This document shows positions 50,403 through 58,737 of a stretch of DNA of 64,000 bases, in pieces. Made by a program: the position numbers and the translations under genes. The notes beneath the pieces are model-generated. The model saw only the letters and a list, made by a program, of their open reading frames with translations. It searched no databases and was not told the origin of the DNA. Positions within the stretch are counted from its first letter, which is position 1. Each line of letters begins with the position of its first letter. This DNA is from Clostridiales bacterium (GTDB lineage: Bacteria > Bacillota > Clostridia > Christensenellales > Borkfalkiaceae), in assembly GCA_015071005.1 (NCBI GenBank), contig SVIG01000003.1:62001-126000 (forward strand), read 5' to 3'.

Positions 50403-51629
50403 TTACATCAATTTTTCTAAAATCTTTTTAAGGGCGTATTTGCAATGCTCATAGGTCAGTCCGCCTTGAAAATACGCGGTATACGGAGGTTTGACGGGCG
50501 CGTCCGCGGAAAGCTCAATGCTCGCCCCTTCCACAAAACAGCCAGCCGCCATAATTACTTTGCTATCATACCCCGGCATATCCCATGCTTCAAGAGTGAC
50601 AAAACTATCAATAGGCGACGCTTCTTGTACCGATTGAATAAAGGCACAAAGCTGCTCCGCCGTGTCAAAACGGATTGCACGAGTAATATCCGAAGGCGTT
50701 TTATCAAGCTTGGGAAAATTCTCATAGCCGAGATTTTCCATACATTTCCCTATCAAAAAACTACCCTTAATCGCTTGATTTACGGTATGCGGCGCCATAA
50801 ACAATCCTTGATAGAACAATCGCCAACCATACGCATAAGAACCAACTTCATTCCCAATCGAGGGTGCAGTCAATCTTCTACCAATTAAATCGACGTACTT
50901 TTCCGTACCGACGATATAGCCGCCTGTAGGCGCAAGTCCACCGCCGGGATTTTTTATAAGCGAACCGACCGCCACGTCTGCACCAACGTCGCAGGGCTCT
51001 TGCTTTTCAACGAACTCGCCGTAGCAGTTGTCGACGAAAATACAGCCTGTAAAGCCAAGTCCGCGCACAAATTCGCACATTTCAGCAATTTCCGCGACCG
51101 TGAATGCGTCACGAAGCTCATAACCACGCGAACGTTGAATATAAATCATCTTCAATTTATCGCCAATACGTGCCATATCCGCCTTAACCGCCGAAAAATC
51201 GAACTTTCCGTCCGCCGTCAATTCCGTACAGTCAAAGGAAATCCCAAAATCTTTGAGCGAACCGTTCCCATCGCCGTAAATTACGCCGCGAATGGTATCG
51301 TAAGGCATACCTGAAACACTCAAAACGCCATCGCCCGTGCGCAATACGCCGAATAAACCAACCGTCAACGCGTGCGTGCCGCTTAAAAGCGCGGGCGAAA
51401 CGATCCCTGCTTCCGCGCCAAGCGCGTCCGCAAACACGTCGCCAAGCACGAAACGGCCTTCATCACCGTACCCATACCCCGTCGTCGAATTGAAATGCCG
51501 TAAGGCAATCGAACGCTTATTAAAGGCTTTCAATACCTTTTCTTGATTATATTCGCTAATTTCGTCCGCTATCGCAAACTGCGCTTTTAACTGCCCCTCG
51601 CTGCTTTTAATAAGTTCTTCTACCGTCAT
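50403..51629 (-). CDS. methionine gamma-lyase-like PLP enzyme (YnbB / aluminium-resistance type)
   Basis: A 408-residue fold-type I PLP enzyme. The PLP lysine is in AVGSLIKNPGGGLAPTGGYI and FVDNCYGEFVE holds the cofactor Asp. It belongs to the group annotated as aluminium resistance or YnbB, with unproven substrate. It follows miaA by 70 bases; in many Firmicutes hfq stands between the two, but not here. Confidence 0.9.
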   Translation of the reverse strand: MTVEELIKSSEGQLKAQFAIADEISEYNQEKVLKAFNKRSIALRHFNSTTGYGYGDEGRFVLGDVFADALGAEAGIVSPALLSGTHALTVGLFGVLRTGDGVLSVSGMPYDTIRGVIYGDGNGSLKDFGISFDCTELTADGKFDFSAVKADMARIGDKLKMIYIQRSRGYELRDAFTVAEIAEMCEFVRGLGFTGCIFVDNCYGEFVEKQEPCDVGADVAVGSLIKNPGGGLAPTGGYIVGTEKYVDLIGRRLTAPSIGNEVGSYAYGWRLFYQGLFMAPHTVNQAIKGSFLIGKCMENLGYENFPKLDKTPSDITRAIRFDTAEQLCAFIQSVQEASPIDSFVTLEAWDMPGYDSKVIMAAGCFVEGASIELSADAPVKPPYTAYFQGGLTYEHCKYALKKILEKLM

Positions 51630-51653
51630 ACTTTCTCTCTTTTAATTTTATTT

Positions 51654-51695
51654 GGTATTATGTCAGACATAGGTATTATGCGTGACATAATACCT
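51654..51695. promoter_or_regulatory. overlapping dyads between miaA and the YnbB-type gene
   Basis: GGTATTATGTC (51654-51664), AGGTATTATG (51671-51680) and the inverted CATAATACCT (51686-51695) allow two alternative pairings, and TATGTC-A-GACATA (51659-51671) is a further dyad. It may be an operator or a switchable RNA hairpin in the leader of the YnbB-type gene. Confidence 0.5.
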
Positions 51696-51699
51696 TGAT

Positions 51700-52599
51700 T
51701 TATAAATACTTTTTCACTTCTTCAATATTGGCGCTTTCAGGGGGAAGATATACGTGATTTTCCATACGTTTGAAGAAGGTTTGCTGGCGTTTGGCATAGT
51801 TTCGAGTGTTTTTCTTAATCAATTCCTTGATTTCTTCTTCGCTTGCGCCAATGCGAAGCCCCTCCGCTACTTCTTTATAACCAATCCCTTGCATGCATTG
51901 CATTTCTTCGTCTACGCCATTATCTAAAAGCGCTTGCACTTCCAAAACCAAGCCCTGCTCGAACATAATATCAACCCTTTGATTGATACGTTCGTAAAGG
52001 GTTTCCCTTGGATATTCAATGGAAAACGCGACAAAGTCAAAACGCGGAATAGGTTTATCCTGTTGCTCGGACTTTGCTTTCCCCGTCACGTCGTAAATTT
52101 CTAATGCACGAATAACGCGCTTTAAGTCGTTATAATGCAGTTTTTCTGCACTCTCGGGGTCTTTCTCTTTCAATATCGCGTGTACGTATTCCTTGCCCAT
52201 TTCTTCGGCAATTTTCTCGTATTTTGCGCGCACCGCTTCGTCCGCGCCTACGTTCCCAAATTGGCTCTTATATAATAAGGAATTGATATAAAAACCCGTA
52301 CCGCCGCAAATAATCGGCGTTTTCCCTTCATTAAGGAGTCGTTCGACAATAGGAAGCGCCATATTTTCATAGTCGCTTACCGAAAAGGCTTCCGTTGGAT
52401 TAACAACGTCGATTAAATGATGCGGAATTCCGTCCATTTCCTCTTGGCTAGGCTTTGCCGTGCCGATATTCAGCCCTTTGTACACTAGCATAGAATCTGC
52501 GGAAATAATTTCACCGTTTAAGGCTTTTGCAAGAGAAACGGAAAGTGCAGTTTTTCCCGACGCCGTCGCGCCGCAAATGACAATTACTTTCGGCATCAC
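51700..52599 (-). CDS. miaA: tRNA dimethylallyltransferase
   Basis: A 299-residue enzyme that adds a dimethylallyl group to A37 of tRNAs reading UNN codons. P-loop GATASGKTALS, then ISADSMLVYKGLNIGTAKP, HHLIDVV and CGGTGFYI are diagnostic. It overlaps mutL by four bases. MiaB, further up the same operon, completes the modification. Confidence 0.97.
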   Translation of the reverse strand: MMPKVIVICGATASGKTALSVSLAKALNGEIISADSMLVYKGLNIGTAKPSQEEMDGIPHHLIDVVNPTEAFSVSDYENMALPIVERLLNEGKTPIICGGTGFYINSLLYKSQFGNVGADEAVRAKYEKIAEEMGKEYVHAILKEKDPESAEKLHYNDLKRVIRALEIYDVTGKAKSEQQDKPIPRFDFVAFSIEYPRETLYERINQRVDIMFEQGLVLEVQALLDNGVDEEMQCMQGIGYKEVAEGLRIGASEEEIKELIKKNTRNYAKRQQTFFKRMENHVYLPPESANIEEVKKYL

Positions 52600-54662
52600 A
52601 CAATCCTTTTGAACATCTTTTCAAGCTCCGTTTTTGTCATTTTAACGACAACGGGACGGCCGTGAGGACATTTCAAACCCAAATTCCCGTCCATAAGCTT
52701 GAAAAGCGCGTCGATTTCGTCTTTGGTCAAATCATCGCCACCCTTTACCGCCGCTTTACAAGCCGCGCTTGCAAGCTTATCCTTTAAGATGTCGACGAGT
52801 TTGATTGCGCGATAACCGCTGATATCGGAAAGAATTTCATTGAAGAATTTTTCCAAATTGATATTTTGTAAATCATACGGCAAGGCGCTTACTTGGAAGG
52901 TGTTAGCGTCGCTTTCCTCAATATCAAAACCCATCTCGCGGATATCGTCAAGATGCTCGCTGATAAAGCCGCTTTCAAAGGCGTTTAATTGCAATAAATA
53001 CGGAACGAGCATGGGTTGCTGCACAACCGTGCGATCTTGCATTTGTGCTTTCAAACGGTTAAAAATTAAGCGTTCGTGCGCCGCGTGCTGATCGATAATA
53101 TAAAATTCGTCGCCGCGTTCATATAAAAGATAGGTATTGAAAAGCTTACCTGCGTACGTGCAGGTGGAAATATCAATGCGGTTTTGTTTGTTTTTCGTTT
53201 CTAATTCTTCTAAAAAGCGCTTATTTTCCGCAAAGAAGTCCTCCGCGTTTTTGCGCTGCGAATCTTCAAGCGGAAGCTCTACCTTTTGGAAATGCAAGCC
53301 AGGGAATTTTTTGAGCAATTCTTCCGCATCGTTCGGCCCTTTCTTTAATATCTTTTTGCTTTTTGAAGTTTTTTCAGGCGGAACGTATTCCCCAATTTGC
53401 GAAACGGGAATAAAACCTTTGTCCGGTTCTTTTTCTACAATTTTCGAAACGTCTTCAAAGGGCAACGTAATTCCCTGTTTTTTTGCAAGGAATTCAGGTG
53501 CAGCCGTTTGCATTTCCTTTTTCGCTTCTTCATAGCTCATGCTAAACCCAAAGGAATCGCCCGATTTCGGCGTTTCAGACGCAATCGACTTGGTTTCTTT
53601 CGATACGCTTTCATTTATCGCCGCGTTAAATACATGGCTTGCGGTATTGTTATCGGGAACAATATATTCAAGCGCTTTCGTTTGTCCGTCCAAAATAGCG
53701 GAAATAATTCTATAAATACAACCGTATATAATTTGATTATCCGCAAAACGAACGTCCGTTTTTTGCGGATGCACGTTTACGTCCACGACTTCCGTAGGAA
53801 CGTCGATATGCAAAACGTAAAACGGGTATTGCCGTTTCATCAAATAACTCGAATAGGCGTTTGTAATTGCCGCCGAAATGGTCGCATTAACGATATATCT
53901 ACCGTTCAAAAATACGCTTTGATAGCTTTTATTCGACTTGAAAAAGTTTTGGTTACCGATATAACCGTGAACGCGTACGCCGTGTCTTTCCGCGTCAATC
54001 TTAAAGCATTCGCGCAAAACTGCCGCGCCGTACACGCTGACCATCGCTTCTTCATCGCCACCGCCAAACGATTGCAAAACCTTCTTGCCGTTTACGTAAT
54101 ACGTAAACGCAATATCCGAGCGGTTTAATATAAAACGAGAAATAAAGTTCGTAATATCCGTTTCCTCGCCCTTATCCGCTTTCAAAAATTTCAAGCGCAC
54201 GGGCGCATTATAAAAAAGCATTTCAACGGATATATCCGTCCCGTTTTCTCCAGCCGCTTCCACGATTTGCCCAATTTCGCCGCCGTCAGAGGTAAGCGAA
54301 TAGCATTTCCCGCCTGCCACTTTACTCGTAATCGTCATTTTGGAAACCGAAGCAATCGAGGCAACGGCTTCCCCTCTAAAACCAAGAGTAACGATATTAT
54401 CAAGATCTTCCGCTTGCGCGATCTTACTCGTAGCATGCGGCAAAAAGGCAGAATGCAAGTCCTCACGCGCGATACCGCAGCCATTGTCTACGACGCGAAT
54501 AAGCTGTTTGCCGCCGTTTTCGATATAGACTTCAATTTCCGTAGCTCCTGCGTCAATCGAGTTTTCTATCAATTCTTTCACGACTGAATACGGCCGCTCA
54601 ACCACCTCGCCAGCCGCGATTCGATTATATACTTTTGCAGGTAAAATATTGATTTTTGCCAT
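52596..54662 (-). CDS. mutL: DNA mismatch repair protein MutL
   Basis: A 688-residue MutL. The GHKL ATPase shows ELIENSIDAGA, DNGCGI and TLGFRGEA. The C-terminal endonuclease has DQHAAHE (metal-binding; the later Glu of the extended motif is Asn here) and CPHGRP. QPMLVP resembles the clamp-binding QxxLxP segment of Bacillus MutL. The middle linker (about 340-480) is long and low in complexity. It lies 11 bases after mutS. Confidence 0.97.
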   Translation of the reverse strand: MAKINILPAKVYNRIAAGEVVERPYSVVKELIENSIDAGATEIEVYIENGGKQLIRVVDNGCGIAREDLHSAFLPHATSKIAQAEDLDNIVTLGFRGEAVASIASVSKMTITSKVAGGKCYSLTSDGGEIGQIVEAAGENGTDISVEMLFYNAPVRLKFLKADKGEETDITNFISRFILNRSDIAFTYYVNGKKVLQSFGGGDEEAMVSVYGAAVLRECFKIDAERHGVRVHGYIGNQNFFKSNKSYQSVFLNGRYIVNATISAAITNAYSSYLMKRQYPFYVLHIDVPTEVVDVNVHPQKTDVRFADNQIIYGCIYRIISAILDGQTKALEYIVPDNNTASHVFNAAINESVSKETKSIASETPKSGDSFGFSMSYEEAKKEMQTAAPEFLAKKQGITLPFEDVSKIVEKEPDKGFIPVSQIGEYVPPEKTSKSKKILKKGPNDAEELLKKFPGLHFQKVELPLEDSQRKNAEDFFAENKRFLEELETKNKQNRIDISTCTYAGKLFNTYLLYERGDEFYIIDQHAAHERLIFNRLKAQMQDRTVVQQPMLVPYLLQLNAFESGFISEHLDDIREMGFDIEESDANTFQVSALPYDLQNINLEKFFNEILSDISGYRAIKLVDILKDKLASAACKAAVKGGDDLTKDEIDALFKLMDGNLGLKCPHGRPVVVKMTKTELEKMFKRIV

Positions 54663-54673
54663 ACTTTTCTCCG

Positions 54674-57265
54674 TTAATTATCAAGCTTGTCCTTCAAGTC
54701 GCTCAAAAGCAAGAATGCCTGCATAGGCGAAAGTGTATTGATATCGATTTCGGAAATAATCCTCTCAACTTCCGTCAAAGTCTTTTCCTCCGCTTCCTCT
54801 TCCACGACAAACTCCGTTTGAATTCTGCCGCGCGCAATATCATTCTTTTCAAGCGCCTTCAAAATTCCTTTTGCTCGCGCCGTTACTTCCTTAGGTACGC
54901 CTGCAAGCCCAGCAACTTCAATACCAAAACTACGATTTGCACCGCCTCTTGCAATTTTACGCAAGAAAACGACAGCTCCGTTCAATTCTTTGACGGTAAC
55001 TTTATAATTCTTTACGCCGTCGAGCTTGGTTTCAAGTTCGGTCAACTCGTGATAATGGGTCGAAAATAACGTTTTAGCGCGGATTTTTTCCGTCAAAAAC
55101 TCGATAACCGACCAAGCAATCGACAAGCCGTCGTAGGTGCTCGTACCCCTCCCTACTTCGTCTAAAATAAGCAAACTATCTTTCGTTGCATGCAATAAAA
55201 TCGTTGCGACTTCCGTCATTTCGACCATGAAGGTACTTTGATCGAAAATCAAATTATCGCTTGCGCCGACACGCGTAAAAATACGGTCGATTAAAGGGAT
55301 CTGTGCCGCTTTTGCAGGAACAAACGAACCGATATGCGCCATGATTGCGATCAAACCGATTTGACGCATATACGTACTCTTACCCGCCATATTCGGACCC
55401 GTAATAATCGCGCAACGATTATCCGCGTTATCTAAAAGCGCGTCGTTGGGCACAAAACGTTCTTTGGAAATCGCCTCGACGACGGGATGTCTACCGTCGC
55501 TAATGCGAAGCTCTTGACCTGCCTCACACATTTGCGGACGCACGTAGCGGCGTTCTTTGGCAACCGTAGCAAGCGAAGTCAAACAGTCCAAAAGCGCGAG
55601 CGAAGATGCGAGCGTTTTGAAATCTTCCATTTTCTCCAAAAGTACGGATATGATTTGTTGATATAAATGGTTTTCGATCAAAATCGCCTTTTCGCCGCTC
55701 GTTAAAATCTTCTCTTCCAAGATTTTCAATTCTTCCGTGATATATCTCTCGCCCGTCGTCAACGTTTGCTTTCGAATATATTCGGGAGGAACTTGGTCTT
55801 TGAAAGAATTGCTAACTTCGATATAATAACCGAACACTTTATTGAAACGGATTTTCAACGTACGAATGCCTGTGCGTTCTTTTTCCGCCGCTTCCATTTG
55901 TTCAAGAATACCTTTTGCGTTAATGGAAATTGCACGAAGCTCGTCAAGCTCTTGATTGAAACCGTCTGCAATAAATCCCCCGTCCTTCATAAGCGCAGGC
56001 GCTTCGGGGTTAATTGCCGCCGAAAGCAAATCGCAAATATCCCGCATTTCTAAAAGTCCGTTATTGATATCATTGATAACGGCGGAATTAAAACCTGCAA
56101 GTTGGAATTTAATAGACGGAATCGCACGCAACGAAGCCGCCATCGCAAGCGCGTCTTTCGGCGTAAAGTTCCCATTGGAAATTTTCCCTGCAAGACGTTC
56201 TACGTCTTTAACTTCACGAAGCATTTCACTTACGCCAACGCGAACAACGGAAGAATTCACAAACTCTTCCACGCCGTTTTGGCGGTATTCAATTTCCGCA
56301 ATATCACGTAAGGGCGAAAGCAACATTCTATTGAGAAGTCTTGCCCCCATGCCCGTTTTGGTCTTATCAAGCACCCACAAAAGCGAGCCGTATTTCTTAT
56401 TTTCGGCGTTGTTGCGCACAAGCTCTAAATTACGCACGGCGTTGCTGTCCAAGACCATAAATTTATCTTTATTGATAAGCTTAATGCCGCTGATAACGGA
56501 CACCGCACGTTTTTGCGTTTCTCTAAGATATTCTATCAACGCGCCCGCCGCTGCAATCACATCCTCTTTTGCCGCAATCCCATACGCGGCAAGCGACGTT
56601 GCTCCAAGCTGTTCTAAAAGGTTCTTTTCCGCATGCTTGACGTTAAACGCCCAAGGCACGTATACGGAAAACGACGGCAAAATACCATGACGGATTTCCT
56701 TTTCGTTCTTGCAAGCAAGCATCATATCTTCGTTGCAAATTACTTCCGCAACCGAAAGAGTAACAAGCCTACCCAGCACTTCTTCTACCGCTCCCTCGCC
56801 AATAAATTCTTCCGCAAAAAACTCGCCCGTGGTAATATCAACCCAAGCCGCCGCAATCGAATCTCCATTTTTGAAAACGCAGGAAAGATAGTTATTTTTT
56901 CCTTCCTCGAGCATGGTTTCTTCCGTAACCGTACCCGCGGAAATAATACGCACGACGTCGCGTTCAACAAGTCCGCGACCCGCCGCTTTGGGATCAGAAA
57001 GCTGATCGCAAATAGCGACCTTTTCACCAAGCGCAACAAGCTTTGCAATATAAACGTCTGCCGCGTGATATGGAATACCGCACATCGGCGCGCGCTCCGC
57101 AAGTCCGCAATCCCTACCCGTAAGGGTCAATTCCAGCATGCCCGATACTTTTACTGCATCTTCAAAAAACATCTCGTAAAAGTCGCCGAGACGATAAAAT
57201 ACGATACAATCCTTGTATTTTTCCTTAACGGAAACGTAATGCTGCATCATTTGTGAAAGTGCCAT
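54674..57265 (-). CDS. mutS: DNA mismatch repair protein MutS
   Basis: An 863-residue MutS that finds mismatches. The N-terminal Phe-x-Glu reader is FYEMF in VFYRLGDFYEMFFEDA; the ATPase has GPNMAGKSTYMRQ, LILDEVGRGTSTYDG and STHYHELTELE. The start at 57265 (MALSQM) follows TAGGTGG and fits the family N-terminus; the longer frame has no ribosome site. It lies 16 bases after miaB. Confidence 0.97.
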   Translation of the reverse strand: MALSQMMQHYVSVKEKYKDCIVFYRLGDFYEMFFEDAVKVSGMLELTLTGRDCGLAERAPMCGIPYHAADVYIAKLVALGEKVAICDQLSDPKAAGRGLVERDVVRIISAGTVTEETMLEEGKNNYLSCVFKNGDSIAAAWVDITTGEFFAEEFIGEGAVEEVLGRLVTLSVAEVICNEDMMLACKNEKEIRHGILPSFSVYVPWAFNVKHAEKNLLEQLGATSLAAYGIAAKEDVIAAAGALIEYLRETQKRAVSVISGIKLINKDKFMVLDSNAVRNLELVRNNAENKKYGSLLWVLDKTKTGMGARLLNRMLLSPLRDIAEIEYRQNGVEEFVNSSVVRVGVSEMLREVKDVERLAGKISNGNFTPKDALAMAASLRAIPSIKFQLAGFNSAVINDINNGLLEMRDICDLLSAAINPEAPALMKDGGFIADGFNQELDELRAISINAKGILEQMEAAEKERTGIRTLKIRFNKVFGYYIEVSNSFKDQVPPEYIRKQTLTTGERYITEELKILEEKILTSGEKAILIENHLYQQIISVLLEKMEDFKTLASSLALLDCLTSLATVAKERRYVRPQMCEAGQELRISDGRHPVVEAISKERFVPNDALLDNADNRCAIITGPNMAGKSTYMRQIGLIAIMAHIGSFVPAKAAQIPLIDRIFTRVGASDNLIFDQSTFMVEMTEVATILLHATKDSLLILDEVGRGTSTYDGLSIAWSVIEFLTEKIRAKTLFSTHYHELTELETKLDGVKNYKVTVKELNGAVVFLRKIARGGANRSFGIEVAGLAGVPKEVTARAKGILKALEKNDIARGRIQTEFVVEEEAEEKTLTEVERIISEIDINTLSPMQAFLLLSDLKDKLDN

Positions 57266-57281
57266 ATCTATACCACCTATT

Positions 57282-58601
57282 TTACTGATCGATTTCGCCA
57301 AACAGCGAAATTCCGTTAGCTTTCGTCACTTTTAACTGTACGAATTCCCCGATTTTATTTTCCATCGAGGCAAAGTATCCCATTCTTCCAAACTCGTCAC
57401 GTCCCAAATACAAACCTTTCTTCTCGTCGTAGTCTTCGCAAAGAATTTCCACCGTTTTTCCCACGTATTTCTCCGATTTCTTTCTCGTGAGCGAGTTGAC
57501 AAGCGCGACAAGGCGCATAATGCGATCCTTTTGCACCTCTTCGGGAATTTGATTTTCCATTTCCGCGGCTTTCGTGCCCTGTCGCTTGGAATAAACAAAC
57601 GTAAACGCCGAAGCAAAATCCACTTCCTTGACAAGCGCTTCCGTTTGCAAATAATCCTCTTCCGTCTCGCCAGGGAAACCGACGATAATATCCGTCGTCA
57701 CTTCCGCTTCGGGAAAATAAGAACGAAGCATTTTGATTTCATCCAAATATTTTTCTCGCGTATAACGTCGATTCATTGCCTTCAAAACGGGATTCGAACC
57801 CGATTGTACGGGCAAATGCACAAGCTTGCAAATTTTTTCATGCTTTGCCATAACGCGTACGACGTCCTCGTTAAAATCCTTGGGATGGCTCGTCATAAAG
57901 CGCACCCGAAACTTACCTTCAATTGAAGCGACTTTATCTAGCAGTTGGGCAAAGGTCATACCCGTCGAGCCGTCCGCGCCGTAGGAATTGACGTTTTGAC
58001 CGAGCAACGTGATTTCTTTATACCCTTCTTTTACGAGTTTTTCAACTTCCGCCAAAATGTATTCAGGTTTTCTCGAACGTTCTCTACCGCGAACGTACGG
58101 CACGATGCAATAGGAACAAAAATTATTGCATCCATAAGTAATATTTACCCAAGCATTGGGATAGCTCGTGCGATAAGCGTCCTCAAACTCAATGATTTCG
58201 CCTTCCTTTTCACGGATTTCAATTACCTTTTTCTTTTGCGATTTTTTGCGTTTGATTAAGGATTCTAATTCTTCCAAATTCAACGTACCGAACATAATGT
58301 CGATAAACGGGAATTTCTTTCTTAAAATTTCCGTCTTACCCTTTTCCTGCGTCATACAACCGCCAACCGCAATTAGCGTCTCAGGCTTTTGCTTTTTTAA
58401 TTTTTTGAGCGCGCCGATATTCCCAAACGCATGATTTTCCGCGTTTTCACGGATACAGCAGGTATTAAAAACGATGATATCTGCGTTTTCAAGCTTATCA
58501 GACTCCACGTAATCCATACGGCGAAGAATGCCCGCAATCTTTTCCGATTCGTGCACGTTCATTTGACAGCCATAAGTAACGATAAAATATTTTTGCGACA
58601 T
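57282..58601 (-). CDS. miaB: tRNA-2-methylthio-N6-dimethylallyladenosine synthase
   Basis: A 439-residue radical SAM methylthiotransferase acting on the tRNA base first modified by MiaA. The N-terminal domain holds the auxiliary cluster cysteines (YGCQMN, NTCCIRENA, GGCMTQ), the radical SAM motif is CNNFCSYCIVPYVRG, and a TRAM domain ends the protein. It is the first gene of the miaB-mutS-mutL-miaA operon. Confidence 0.97.
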   Translation of the reverse strand: MSQKYFIVTYGCQMNVHESEKIAGILRRMDYVESDKLENADIIVFNTCCIRENAENHAFGNIGALKKLKKQKPETLIAVGGCMTQEKGKTEILRKKFPFIDIMFGTLNLEELESLIKRKKSQKKKVIEIREKEGEIIEFEDAYRTSYPNAWVNITYGCNNFCSYCIVPYVRGRERSRKPEYILAEVEKLVKEGYKEITLLGQNVNSYGADGSTGMTFAQLLDKVASIEGKFRVRFMTSHPKDFNEDVVRVMAKHEKICKLVHLPVQSGSNPVLKAMNRRYTREKYLDEIKMLRSYFPEAEVTTDIIVGFPGETEEDYLQTEALVKEVDFASAFTFVYSKRQGTKAAEMENQIPEEVQKDRIMRLVALVNSLTRKKSEKYVGKTVEILCEDYDEKKGLYLGRDEFGRMGYFASMENKIGEFVQLKVTKANGISLFGEIDQ

Positions 58602-58610
58602 AGTAAACTC

Positions 58611-58633
58611 TTAAAGAAAATTATTTTCTTTAA
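58611..58633. promoter_or_regulatory. 23-bp palindrome at the miaB transcription start
   Basis: TTAAAGAAAAT (58611-58621), one central base and ATTTTCTTTAA (58623-58633): perfect 11-bp arms between the -10 and the start codon. Because transcription should begin inside it, a DNA operator is more likely than an RNA hairpin. Confidence 0.5.
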
Positions 58634-58661
58634 TTATACACTTTTTTTTTGCGTTTATCAA
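58633..58661 (-). promoter_or_regulatory. promoter of miaB-mutS-mutL-miaA
   Basis: On the minus strand TTGATA (58656-58661), 17-base spacer, TATAAT (58633-58638). Confidence 0.78.
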
Positions 58662-58737
58662 GTCTTTATGGGCTTTTCACGTTCATAAAAAAGCATTTTT
58701 TGCTATAAAAATTCCCTTTTCGCAAATACTAACGTCG

